From Patescibacteria group bacterium (GTDB lineage Bacteria; Patescibacteriota; Minisyncoccia; Phycocordibacterales; UBA918), in assembly GCA_019752815.1 (NCBI GenBank), contig JAIELQ010000005.1, positions 1-49,624 on the forward strand: a DNA stretch of 49,624 bases, in the 5' to 3' direction. Under the pieces are notes generated by a model. That model was not told the origin of the DNA, did not search any database, and saw only the letters and a list, made by a program, of their open reading frames with translations. How positions within the stretch are numbered: position 1 is the first letter of the stretch; each line of letters begins with the position of its first letter. The position numbers and the translations under genes were made by a program. This document shows, piece by piece, positions 29,757 to 38,795 of this stretch.

Positions 29757-29936
29757 TTATTTCTTTTGTTTGTAGACAGTGTGTTCTTTGGCGATTGGGT
29801 TGAACTTTTTGGTTTCGTACTTCTTTGATGGGTCTTTCTTTACTTTATTGTTAAAACGAGTGTAGTACACGTGGCCTTTTCCAACGCCTTTGGCGTTGCC
29901 GGCTGATACCAACTTTACGAGTAAATCTTGTGACAT
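29757..29936 (-). CDS. rpmG: 50S ribosomal protein bL33 (59 aa, not in supplied ORF track)
   Basis: Hand translation MSQDLLVKLVSAGNAKGVGKGHVYYTRFNNKVKKDPSKKYETKKFNPIAKEHTVYKQKK; L33-like KLVSxxGxGHxYxTxxN...KKxxPxxxxHxxYK. Confidence 0.9.
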   Translation of the reverse strand: MSQDLLVKLVSAGNAKGVGKGHVYYTRFNNKVKKDPSKKYETKKFNPIAKEHTVYKQKK

Positions 29937-30061
29937 AGTGGGGAGATTCTATCAGAAATGAGCTGATACGTCAATTTATTGTGTTCCAACGAGTCCTATC
30001 AACATGTTTTAGTGGTGTATTGCGGTCCACAAAAAAGTACCGTGGTATTATGGCTTTGTAA

Positions 30062-30083
30062 GTAAATACAACATTGTATTTAC
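30062..30083. promoter_or_regulatory. Perfect 22-bp palindrome in leader of the glucan cluster
   Basis: GTAAATACAA-CA-TTGTATTTAC, 13 nt upstream of the GT start codon. Confidence 0.7.
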
Positions 30084-30096
30084 ACGCCTTTTTGCC

Positions 30097-31320
30097 ATGA
30101 AAGTACTCACTTTTGGCTGGGATTTTCCACCGTCACGAAACGGTGGTCTTGGCGTGGCTTGTTATGGGTTAACTCGAGAGCTTGCGACCGAAGGAATTGA
30201 AGTACTGTTTGTGCTCCCTAAAAAACAAGAAACAATCGGCACCCCAAAATTTATTTTTGCTGGGCAGGAACATAAAACAACCGTTATTGAAGTTAATTCA
30301 GCGATTGCTCCGTACCACAGTGGTTCGAGCCAGGTTACAAGTGTTATTGGCTACCATAGTGATGGCACACCAAAATACGCCACCCGAACTATGCTTGATG
30401 AGGTACATCTGTTTGCCATTCAAGCTGCTGCAATCGCGCGAACCCATCAATTTGATATCATTCATGCGCATGATTGGACGTCATATTTAGCTGGTGTGGC
30501 CGCCAAGAAGGCTAGTGGTAAACCACTGATACTTCATGTTCATGCGACTTCGTTTGACCAGGCGGCGAGCAACAATGTTGACCCAAGTATCTTTCGGATT
30601 GAACAAGATGCCTTTAACACTGCTGATACGATTGTGGCGGTAAGTGAATTCACGCGGCGGATTATTATTGAAAAGCACCGTATAGCACCGGAAAAAATTG
30701 TCGTCGTGCATAACGGATGTGACACCTTTATTCCTCCCGTACACGATCCGTCGCTGAAAGAATTAAAAGCTCAAGGTAAAAAAATTGTTCTCTATCACGG
30801 ACGTATCACTATTCAAAAAGGAGTCGACTATTTTGTGCGGGCGGCGCGACGAGTCGTTGATGTTGATCCAAATATTGTGTTTGTGATTTCTGGTTGGGGT
30901 GATATGCAGAATCAGATTATTAGGATGGTGGGAGAATTAGGGTTGTCGGGAAATGTTATTTTTGCTGGGGCGTTGTGGGAGGAGGAACGTGACCGTATGT
31001 ATCAGACCGCTGATTTGGTGGTGATGCCGTCGGTCTCTGAACCATTTGGACTCGTGCCACTTGAAGCACTGCAACACGGTACGCCGTCACTTATATCCAA
31101 ACAGTCAGGAGTGGCCGAGGTCCTCACGCATGTGCTCAAGGTTGATTTCTGGGATACGGATGCAATGGCGAATCAAATTTTGGCTACAATGCGGTATGAT
31201 GTAATGCGAACGCAACTGGCGAGTCATGGCCGCCAGGAAATAAATCGTTTGTCGTGGCGTGAGGCTGCTAAAAAAGTGGTGAGTTTATATAAAAATCTTG
31301 TTAATTTAATTCGGGCGTAA
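30097..31320 (+). CDS. Glycosyltransferase (glycogen/starch synthase-like)
   Basis: MKVLTFGWDFPPSRNGGLGVACYGL, HAHDWTS, GRITIQKGVDYFVRAAR, PSVSEPFGLVPLEAL. Confidence 0.88.
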   Translation: MKVLTFGWDFPPSRNGGLGVACYGLTRELATEGIEVLFVLPKKQETIGTPKFIFAGQEHKTTVIEVNSAIAPYHSGSSQVTSVIGYHSDGTPKYATRTMLDEVHLFAIQAAAIARTHQFDIIHAHDWTSYLAGVAAKKASGKPLILHVHATSFDQAASNNVDPSIFRIEQDAFNTADTIVAVSEFTRRIIIEKHRIAPEKIVVVHNGCDTFIPPVHDPSLKELKAQGKKIVLYHGRITIQKGVDYFVRAARRVVDVDPNIVFVISGWGDMQNQIIRMVGELGLSGNVIFAGALWEEERDRMYQTADLVVMPSVSEPFGLVPLEALQHGTPSLISKQSGVAEVLTHVLKVDFWDTDAMANQILATMRYDVMRTQLASHGRQEINRLSWREAAKKVVSLYKNLVNLIRA

Positions 31321-31321
31321 T

Positions 31322-32740
31322 ATGTTATCGGTCTGTCCCTATTTTCACGTCCATCAACCATATCGCGTCAAGCAATATCGGGTTTTTGATATTGGTAATG
31401 ACACTGAGTATTTTAATGATGGTAGTGAGACTGATTTAAACAATCGGCGCATCATAGAAAAAGTGGCCAATAAATCCTATCGGCCAACTAATAAAATGTT
31501 AAAAGAACTCCTCGATGCCCATCCGGAATTTCGGTTTGCGTTATCGTTTTCTGGAACGGCGCTCGATCAATTTGAAGCGTACGCGCCCGATGTCCTTGAG
31601 TCATTTCAAGAGCTGGTGGCTACTGGACGGGTTGAGATTTTGGCTGATACCTATCACCACTCGCTCGCGTTCTTTTATTCGGTACCAGAATTTGAACGAC
31701 AGGTACAAAAACACCAAAAACGTATCGAAGATTTATTTGGGCTAACACCAAAAGTTTTTCGCAACACTGAATTATCCTATCGTAATGATTTGGCTAAATG
31801 GTGTGAGGATAATGGGTACTTGGGAATTATGGCTGAAGGGTGGGACAAGTACCTTGGCTGGCGCAGCCCTAACTACGTGTACAGTCCAAAAGATTGTCGT
31901 TCAATCAAGGTGCTGTTAAAGAACTACAAACTATCAGACGATGTGGCTTTTCGATTTGGGAACCAGGCTTGGGAATCGTTCCCACTGCGGGCCGAAACAT
32001 TTGCGGATTGGGTACATGCCCATCATGGGGACGGGCAGACGGTGAATTTATTCATGGACTATGAGACGTTTGGTGAGCACCAATGGGAAGACACGGGCAT
32101 CTTTAACTTTTTACGGGCTCTACCTTCACAAATCCTCAAACATCCTGATACTAGTTTTAAAACGCCCACCGAAACAATTTTGTCCTACGACTCAACAGGG
32201 GAGTATGATGTGCCAGACGTACTCACGTGGGCTGACACCGACCGTGATCTCACTGCTTGGACCGGGAATGATATTCAACGCGATGCGTTAGCTAAAATTT
32301 ATGCGCTCGAGGCTGATGTGATGGAAATTAATGACCCACAGCTTACGGAAATTTGGCGTAAACTGCAAACGTCAGACCACTTCTACTACATGTGTACCAA
32401 GTGGTCTAACGACGGAGATGTTCACGCCTACTTCAGTCCGTACCAATCCCCATATGACGCATATATCGCTTTCATGAATGCGTTATCTGATTTACAATTG
32501 AGAGTAGCAGATAGGGTAATGAAAGTGCGTTTAAAGAAACAGGCAGCACAAGAAGCAAAAGAAAAAAGAGCTGAAGCAAGGGCAAAAGCAAAAGAACTGG
32601 CAAAACCAACCGTTCGCCCTGAGCCACCGCTTGAACTTGTTGTTGCCAAGGTAACTATCAAAATGAGAATAGAAGCCTGGTTGCGACATTCGCACATAGG
32701 ACGAAAAATATGGGGGTTATTCCACAAGAATAAAAAATAG
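31322..32740 (+). CDS. Glycoside hydrolase family 57 (alpha-amylase-like)
   Basis: CPYFHVHQPYR, VFRNTELSYRNDLA, LFMDYETFGEH. Confidence 0.9.
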   Translation: MLSVCPYFHVHQPYRVKQYRVFDIGNDTEYFNDGSETDLNNRRIIEKVANKSYRPTNKMLKELLDAHPEFRFALSFSGTALDQFEAYAPDVLESFQELVATGRVEILADTYHHSLAFFYSVPEFERQVQKHQKRIEDLFGLTPKVFRNTELSYRNDLAKWCEDNGYLGIMAEGWDKYLGWRSPNYVYSPKDCRSIKVLLKNYKLSDDVAFRFGNQAWESFPLRAETFADWVHAHHGDGQTVNLFMDYETFGEHQWEDTGIFNFLRALPSQILKHPDTSFKTPTETILSYDSTGEYDVPDVLTWADTDRDLTAWTGNDIQRDALAKIYALEADVMEINDPQLTEIWRKLQTSDHFYYMCTKWSNDGDVHAYFSPYQSPYDAYIAFMNALSDLQLRVADRVMKVRLKKQAAQEAKEKRAEARAKAKELAKPTVRPEPPLELVVAKVTIKMRIEAWLRHSHIGRKIWGLFHKNKK

Positions 32741-32746
32741 TTCTTT

Positions 32747-33160
32747 ATGAAAACAACAATTAAAAAAGAAACAAAAACAGTCACCAAAAAAACTACTCCA
32801 AAAAAAGTAGCTAAGACAAAATCAACAAGCGTTAAAGTAACAGGCGTTGCTCCAAAAAAAGTAGTAGCAAAAAAGGTTGCGGGTCCAAAGTCAAAAAAAG
32901 AGATGGTGGTAGCATCAAACTATAATTCATTTTGGATGAATGATGGGCAAATTTTAAATTCACTTGCTGCTCTTGAAGGTGCTCTTAAAAAAATGGACAC
33001 TGCAGTTTATAAATACCATACTGCTCTTGGACGACATGATTTTGCTAACTGGGTAGAAGATGTGTTACAGGATATTGAATGCGCCGCGGCACTACGTACT
33101 GCCAAGACTCCAAAGTCTGCTCATACGGTTGTCGTTAAGTTTTTGGCAACCTACAAATAA
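32747..33160 (+). CDS. Small protein with Lys-rich tail, possibly DUF5752-like
   Basis: K/T/V-rich first about 50 aa, then FWMNDGQILNSLAALEGAL...YHTALGRHDFANWVEDVLQD. Confidence 0.6.
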   Translation: MKTTIKKETKTVTKKTTPKKVAKTKSTSVKVTGVAPKKVVAKKVAGPKSKKEMVVASNYNSFWMNDGQILNSLAALEGALKKMDTAVYKYHTALGRHDFANWVEDVLQDIECAAALRTAKTPKSAHTVVVKFLATYK

Positions 33161-33163
33161 AAT

Positions 33164-35134
33164 ATGGCGCGCGCACTTACTCTTGGAAACGGCAACATGC
33201 TGGTTGGTATTGATTATCGCGGACAAGTGCGCGACTTGTATTGGCCGTATGTCGGACAAACCAATCATGTTAGTGGCGCCAGTGGCAGCTTCGTTCACCG
33301 CATCGGCGTGTATGTCGAAGATACTATGTACTGGCTTGATGATGCCAGTTGGGATATTACGATTGGTGCTGTCGGAGACAGTGTGCTCGGTAACTTCACC
33401 GCCGTACATCAAACAGCCCAGGTGACACTCTCGAGTAAAGATGCCGTACATAACGAGCATGATGTGTTTATTCGTCAGTTTACGCTTGTTAACAATAGTG
33501 AAGAGCCGCGTGAACTTAAACTTTTTTTAGCACAACAATTTCGGATTGGTGAATCCAGGCGAGGAGACACAGCATTTTATGATCCTCGTGTTGGTGCGAT
33601 TATTCACTACAAAGGTGATGATACGTTTTTAATTAATGCGACCCAAAATGGAAAACAATTTACCGAATTTACGATTGGACTGTTTGGTATTGAAGGTCGT
33701 GAGGGTGCTTACCATGATGCCTATGATGGTGTTTTAGAAAAAAATCCAATTGAACATGGATCAGTAGATTCTATTATAGGCTTTACCGCGCAACTAGACG
33801 CCGGAGAAAGTAGTGATATTTCCTACTGGATTGCTGCGGGGGAGTCAATCCCAAAAACCCATACCCTGGATGCCTTTGTGATTGAGGAAACACCAGAGCG
33901 GTTGCGGGCTTCAACTGATGCCTATTGGCGAGCCTGGCTTACCAAAGACGGTCGTGACATCTCTGCATTATCGCAATCACTTCAAACATTGTACCGACGA
34001 TCATTGGCCACGATTCGTGTTCATACTGATAACCGCGGAGGAATTATCGCCAGTAGTGACACTGATATGTTGCATCATGGACGAGATACATACAGTTACG
34101 TCTGGCCCCGTGACGGTGCATTAATCGCGCACGCACTTGATCAAACTGGATACAACGAGGTGGCCGAACGATTCTTTTCGTTTATGTCCAAGTGCCAAGA
34201 GCCAGCTGGGTATTTAATGCATAAATATTTAACGGACGGTTCGTTAGGTAGTTCGTGGCACCCATGGCTCCAAAATGGGCAAGCCTATTTACCGATTCAA
34301 GAAGATGAGACAGCGAGCGTGTTGTTTATGCTGTGGCGACATTATGAACTAACCAAAGATTTAGAGTTTATCGAAGGTCTCTATAATTCATTTATCGAAC
34401 CAGCTGCTAAATTTATGTGTGAGTATATTGAACCGCTCACAGGACTGCCCTCAGCATCATTTGATTTATGGGAAGAGAAATACGGTACTTCAACCTACAC
34501 CGCAGCGTCTGTATACGGGGGACTGATGGCAGCGATGCGATTTGCGAGTTTGCTCGGTAAAGATAACGATGCGCGTACTTGGCAGGTTGTTGCCTCACGC
34601 ATGCAGAAGGCCATTGTAGGGGTGCTGTATGATCCTGATATAAAAATGTTTGTAAAGCACGTGACGCATACCGAAGATGGGGAATTAGTGTTTGATCGTA
34701 CAATTGATACTAGTAGTTTCCATGGAGTGGTATTTTTTGAGGTGTTAGAACCGGACGATGCACTCGTCAAGACTTCACTTAAAACGATTGAAAAAGTATT
34801 ACAAGTAGAGGGTAGTAGCAAAGGCTTTATTCGCTACCAACATGATCGCTACTATACGATGCAAGAAGCTGGCAGTCCAAACCCGTGGGTTATCTGTACA
34901 CTCTGGATTGCACAGTACTATATCCGGATTGCTAAAAAAGCAGCTGACTTGAAACCAGCTATGGAACTACTTGAATGGACCGCATCACACGCTTCACCAT
35001 CAGGAACGTTGTCTGAGCAAATGCATCCGCATACGCGCGAGCATTTGTCGACGTCGCCTTTAATCTGGAGTCATGCCGAATATGTTTTGACAGTCGACCT
35101 TTACCTGCGCAAGGTACAATCGTTTGCCAAGTAG
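33164..35134 (+). CDS. Glycoside hydrolase family 15 (glucoamylase-like)
   Basis: YSYVWPRDGALIAHALD, FDLWEEKYGTSTYTAASVYGGL, EQMHPHTREHLSTSPLIWSHAEYV. Confidence 0.93.
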   Translation: MARALTLGNGNMLVGIDYRGQVRDLYWPYVGQTNHVSGASGSFVHRIGVYVEDTMYWLDDASWDITIGAVGDSVLGNFTAVHQTAQVTLSSKDAVHNEHDVFIRQFTLVNNSEEPRELKLFLAQQFRIGESRRGDTAFYDPRVGAIIHYKGDDTFLINATQNGKQFTEFTIGLFGIEGREGAYHDAYDGVLEKNPIEHGSVDSIIGFTAQLDAGESSDISYWIAAGESIPKTHTLDAFVIEETPERLRASTDAYWRAWLTKDGRDISALSQSLQTLYRRSLATIRVHTDNRGGIIASSDTDMLHHGRDTYSYVWPRDGALIAHALDQTGYNEVAERFFSFMSKCQEPAGYLMHKYLTDGSLGSSWHPWLQNGQAYLPIQEDETASVLFMLWRHYELTKDLEFIEGLYNSFIEPAAKFMCEYIEPLTGLPSASFDLWEEKYGTSTYTAASVYGGLMAAMRFASLLGKDNDARTWQVVASRMQKAIVGVLYDPDIKMFVKHVTHTEDGELVFDRTIDTSSFHGVVFFEVLEPDDALVKTSLKTIEKVLQVEGSSKGFIRYQHDRYYTMQEAGSPNPWVICTLWIAQYYIRIAKKAADLKPAMELLEWTASHASPSGTLSEQMHPHTREHLSTSPLIWSHAEYVLTVDLYLRKVQSFAK

Positions 35135-35135
35135 T

Positions 35136-35255
35136 AACGAAAAAATACTCCATCTACGTTGTTGCTGCTCGCACTCAAGCATTCAATGTGCAAAAAGCAC
35201 ACCTCATGCTTTCGCACTCACGCGCCTAGTATCTGAAGCATTTTATCGTCACTTC
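35136..35255 (+). repeat. Intergenic palindromic element, copy E
   Basis: CATCTACGTTGTTGC 35151-35165, centre TGTGC-AAAAA-GCACA, GCGCCTAGTATCT 35222-35234. Confidence 0.8.
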
Positions 35256-35271
35256 AGAGTATTCTTTAAGC

Positions 35272-36090
35272 CTACTTGAAGCATCTCTTCCAAAAACCTA
35301 AGCCGAAAGGTAATTTTTGGTATTGACCAATTTTCGTGCGGTGGATGTGGTAGGCGAGGCCGGTGGTTTTGCATTCCTTTGCAATTACTTCGGCGAGGGT
35401 GCGCATGTAGGTGCCGGAACTGGCGGTGCAGGAAAAGGTGGCAATAGTAAATGTATCAGTCGGTTTGCCAGTGGCAAAAAATAGCTTCCAATCTTTGCGG
35501 ACGTCGACCCGTCTAAAGTCATTGCCGAGGGCTTTGCTGGCGTCCGTGACGGGTTTGATTGATTCGATTTTTGTTGAGACTTCGTCGTAAATTTCCTGAC
35601 GAGTTTTTGTTTCTAGTTTTTTTATAGCGAGGTTGTAAATCGTCGATTCCTTTGTTGGGATTTTGATTTCGTGTAGGCGGCCTTCGAGGGTCCAGACATG
35701 CAGCGGTTTACCCTTAACGGTTTTGGATGAAAAGTGTGGGTAGGGCAGATTGACGGGGCCAACTAATTTTTTAATAGAAGTTACAAGTTGTGATTTTGAA
35801 ATTGTAGGGATTTTGAGTGCAATTGTGAGTCTGCCTAATACATCAGCGGTGTCAGAGGATACGCCAAACAAAACCGAGAATTCATATTGTTTGTCTAGAT
35901 TATGATATTTCTCCTGCACTTTACATTCATCACTTATGAGAATTAATAGTTTACCTGAAGCCATTGGATCCAGTCGTCCGGCATAGGCAAGTGGTACGCC
36001 CGTGTATTCGGTATGTGCCGCGCGCCATAATTCAGCGCACTCCAGTGGCGTTTGTCCAACCGCTTTTTCTAAAACCACATACTTTTGCAT
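35272..36090 (-). CDS. truB: tRNA pseudouridine(55) synthase
   Basis: YAGRLDPMASGKLLILI, YxFSVLFGVSSDTADVLG, GTYMRTLAEVIA. Confidence 0.9.
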   Translation of the reverse strand: MQKYVVLEKAVGQTPLECAELWRAAHTEYTGVPLAYAGRLDPMASGKLLILISDECKVQEKYHNLDKQYEFSVLFGVSSDTADVLGRLTIALKIPTISKSQLVTSIKKLVGPVNLPYPHFSSKTVKGKPLHVWTLEGRLHEIKIPTKESTIYNLAIKKLETKTRQEIYDEVSTKIESIKPVTDASKALGNDFRRVDVRKDWKLFFATGKPTDTFTIATFSCTASSGTYMRTLAEVIAKECKTTGLAYHIHRTKIGQYQKLPFGLGFWKRCFK

Positions 36091-36106
36091 AATTTCTACT
36101 CTAACA

Positions 36107-36193
36107 TTTAGCCCGTTAGAAGTACAAATGTAAATTATTTAAATTTTTTAGGTATCATTTAGTTGTCTTGGAGATAACTTCTAACGGGCTAAA
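36107..36193. repeat. 87-bp element bounded by perfect 17-bp inverted repeats
   Basis: TTTAGCCCGTTAGAAGT (36107-36123) and ACTTCTAACGGGCTAAA (36177-36193), 53-nt AT-rich spacer. Confidence 0.85.
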
Positions 36194-36244
36194 AAGGAAA
36201 GAGCCGGACAAAAGAATGCCGGCTCCTGTATGCGACCTGTGACC

Positions 36245-36571
36245 TCAAGAGGTCGGTGCATCATTGCACTGAGGTTTGAATTCGTCAAAACGAATCCATT
36301 CCCCGTTGTAGTAAATGCGCTCGTTCCCGTCTTCATCCTCGACATATGAATCGAGCAGGGGATTGTCCTCGGTGACGAGCTTCACGAACACCTGCGATCC
36401 ACTGCATGACACAACTTGCCACGGGAAGTCTTCCATGAAGTCGATATCATCCGGGTTCACCGTGGTGAAGTTGTGAATGACTTCTGCTTCAGTGCATGTG
36501 CACAGAGCTTCTTGGGCAGTCGCGTTGGTGGCGAAAGCGATAACGAGAAGTGCTGCAACGAAAAGTTTCAT
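36245..36571 (-). CDS. Secreted hypothetical protein
   Basis: Signal peptide MKLFVAALLVIAFATNATAQ; own TTGATT-N17-TACTAT promoter and GAGCCGG...CCGGCTC terminator. Confidence 0.65.
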   Translation of the reverse strand: MKLFVAALLVIAFATNATAQEALCTCTEAEVIHNFTTVNPDDIDFMEDFPWQVVSCSGSQVFVKLVTEDNPLLDSYVEDEDGNERIYYNGEWIRFDEFKPQCNDAPTS

Positions 36572-36680
36572 TTTCCTGTCCTCGTAACTGGCTGGTCGAG
36601 CGTTGGTGCCGACCTTGTCCAGTTACTATAGTACCATAGATTTATGTAAAAATCAAGTACTGGAGGATAAAATCTATAAC

Positions 36681-37658
36681 TTAGGCCATATTTTCTTCAT
36701 CCTGCGCGTCTTCCTCGTCTTCGATTTCAGACTGAATAATTTCTTCGATAATGTCTTCAAGAGACAACACACCAATGGCTTCACCAGAGCTTTTTTCTAC
36801 AATCGCAATGTGTTGTTTCTTTTTAAGCATGCGGGCGAGCACGGTATCGAGGTAGGCACTGCCTTTGAGGCGCATAATGTTGGTATCAAAAGCCTCTTCG
36901 GTTTGTTTGATAGAAATATTTTCGTCTTCAGTCAGGAGATCTTTGGCAAAGAGTACACCAACTACATTAGTTTTGTTGCCACTATAGATGGGGAATCGAG
37001 AATAGCCCTGTTCAGAAACTTCATTAAAAAACTGATCGTTCAAACGTTGGTTTTCATCAAACATGGCTACGTTTTCAATGGGGGTCATTACTTCACGAAC
37101 TTGCCGGTGTGAAAACTGCAGAGCACCATGCACAATACGTTCCTCATCTGCATCGATTGGACTGTGTTCTGAATCTTCATGTTCAGAAATAATCTGCATG
37201 ATCTCGTGTTTGGAATACATCGCTGGGGTAGCGTGACCGAGTAATCGATCGAGTGTATATGCCACCGGGAAGGCAACTGGATAGCCAATAAACATAAGTG
37301 CCCGAGTAAGTGGTGCTAGCGCACTCCCAAATTTGAGTGCATGTCGTGAAAACAATGCCTGGGGACCAATTTCACCAAAAATAAAAATAAGGGCAGTGGC
37401 CATAAAACTCGCCATAACACCACTTGCCAAAGAACCAAGAAATACTGAAAGAATGGTATTAACGGTGACGTTGCCTAATAGTAGGGTGGTAAGTAGTAAA
37501 TTACCTCGTGCTCGTAGTGGATAGATGGCGATAGCTTGTGGGTCACCGGTGTTGGCACGACGACGCAGTGAAGCGAGATCAAGCGAGAAATACGCCAAAG
37601 TCAGCCCGGAGAAAATCGCCGAACAGACAATAAGAAACAGTGAAATTATTAGGGTCAC
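36681..37658 (-). CDS. CNNM/CorC-like (DUF21 + CBS) membrane protein
   Basis: N-terminal DUF21 TM region, EVMTPIENVAMFDENQ, tandem CBS, VLSLEDIIEEIIQSEIEDE. Confidence 0.85.
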   Translation of the reverse strand: MTLIISLFLIVCSAIFSGLTLAYFSLDLASLRRRANTGDPQAIAIYPLRARGNLLLTTLLLGNVTVNTILSVFLGSLASGVMASFMATALIFIFGEIGPQALFSRHALKFGSALAPLTRALMFIGYPVAFPVAYTLDRLLGHATPAMYSKHEIMQIISEHEDSEHSPIDADEERIVHGALQFSHRQVREVMTPIENVAMFDENQRLNDQFFNEVSEQGYSRFPIYSGNKTNVVGVLFAKDLLTEDENISIKQTEEAFDTNIMRLKGSAYLDTVLARMLKKKQHIAIVEKSSGEAIGVLSLEDIIEEIIQSEIEDEEDAQDEENMA

Positions 37659-37667
37659 GATAGGGGA

Positions 37668-37757
37668 TTAGATAGGTTCACCACCTAGGAATGAGTTCAC
37701 GATAAGCAGAAGCACAAAGCCTGCGAGCACGAGAATAAGAAATTTCATATAACTCAT
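37668..37757 (-). CDS. 29-aa single-TM microprotein
   Basis: Hand translation MSYMKFLILVLAGFVLLLIVNSFLGGEPI*, between CNNM gene and terminator. Confidence 0.45.
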   Translation of the reverse strand: MSYMKFLILVLAGFVLLLIVNSFLGGEPI

Positions 37758-37783
37758 ACAATACCACATTTTCCCGTATCGTA

Positions 37784-37822
37784 AACAAAAACAACCTCCC
37801 GTGAGGGAGGTTGTTTTTGTTA
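37784..37822. terminator. Palindromic terminator flanking HNH gene (left)
   Basis: AAACAAAAACAACCTCCCGTGAGGGAGGTTGTTTTTGTT. Confidence 0.8.
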
Positions 37823-37842
37823 TAAATCATTGCGACCATTAG

Positions 37843-38538
37843 TTACATAATCTTAGCTCCTTTTTCCAGATTGTGACGAGCGCATAATAGTTGAATATTT
37901 TTTGCGTCATCACTGCGCCCACCCTTAGAGTAAGGTAATACGTGGTCATAGTGTAAGCCGTCACCAGCACCACAGGTGGTACATTTGCCGCCGTCGCGTT
38001 TCCATACTTCAACTTTGACATGTGCTGGTATCATCCGTTCGTGAGTATATTCAAAAATTTTATCAGGGTTTTGTGCACTGACCTGTTTTGGATGTAAGTG
38101 GAAGGTGAAGACTTTTCTGTTTCCGCGCACAATGATTTCCGCATTTAATAATTCAAACAAACCTTTGTCGTACCAAATACCAGGCATCAATTTTTCATAT
38201 ACTTGAATTTCGAGCGGTGTAGTTCGTTCACTGTTTTTATATCGTTCAGACTCTCGGAAAAATTTACCATTATCAGTCAAGGTGCTTCCGCTAGAGTACA
38301 TCGGTTGATCAATTTCTTTGCGTTTGTCTCCAGCGCCATACACATCATGACCCTCATAAATTAATATTTGTTTTTCTTCATCCCACACATCTGCGTAGGG
38401 TGCATTATCTTTAACCGACATCAAGAAGACAGATGGTCGACTATCTTTTCTAAAATTCATTCCTTTTTGCAAATGAGCCTTTTCTTTGATTACCAATTCG
38501 AGGTACGAAATGATTTGGGTAGAATTACGATTATCCAT
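37843..38538 (-). CDS. HNH endonuclease with N-terminal recognition-like domain
   Basis: C-terminal RDGGKCTTCGAGDGLHYDHVLPYSKGGRSDDAKNIQLLCARHN. Confidence 0.85.
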   Translation of the reverse strand: MDNRNSTQIISYLELVIKEKAHLQKGMNFRKDSRPSVFLMSVKDNAPYADVWDEEKQILIYEGHDVYGAGDKRKEIDQPMYSSGSTLTDNGKFFRESERYKNSERTTPLEIQVYEKLMPGIWYDKGLFELLNAEIIVRGNRKVFTFHLHPKQVSAQNPDKIFEYTHERMIPAHVKVEVWKRDGGKCTTCGAGDGLHYDHVLPYSKGGRSDDAKNIQLLCARHNLEKGAKIM

Positions 38539-38617
38539 GTTTGCAGCTTATCACGTTAGATATTTTATTGCAGCAAAGTTTAAAGTTGTTGAGTAAGAGC
38601 CGTATATCTTCAATAGC

Positions 38618-38656
38618 AAACACAAAACAACCTCCCGTGAGGGAGGTTGTTTTTTA
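38618..38656. terminator. Palindromic terminator flanking HNH gene (right)
   Basis: AAACACAAAACAACCTCCCGTGAGGGAGGTTGTTTTTTAA; same AACAACCTCCCGTGAGGGAGGTTGTT core as the left one. Confidence 0.8.
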
Positions 38657-38673
38657 ATCAACTAAGTTACTGA

Positions 38674-38792
38674 AAGGTTTCAAAAATAGATGGATTCCTA
38701 GGCGATGGAGTAAAATATTTGGAGACGTATTTTTATACGGCGGAAAATATTTTGCGAACAGCAACAACGGAAGGCGCTATTTTTGGAGACTG
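38674..38792 (-). repeat. Intergenic palindromic element, copy G
   Basis: Minus-strand skeleton CGTTGTTGC...CGTAT-AAAA-ATACG...CGCCTAG; outer arms CAAAAATAG/CTATTTTTG. Confidence 0.7.
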
Positions 38793-38795
38793 ATA

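Noticed and set aside
29589-29828. 79-aa ORF (MNEVLRLGGFKMTVFARSAAYAKRRGNPEF...)
   Set aside because: Translation of the palindromic repeat 29627-29720 plus antisense of bL33.
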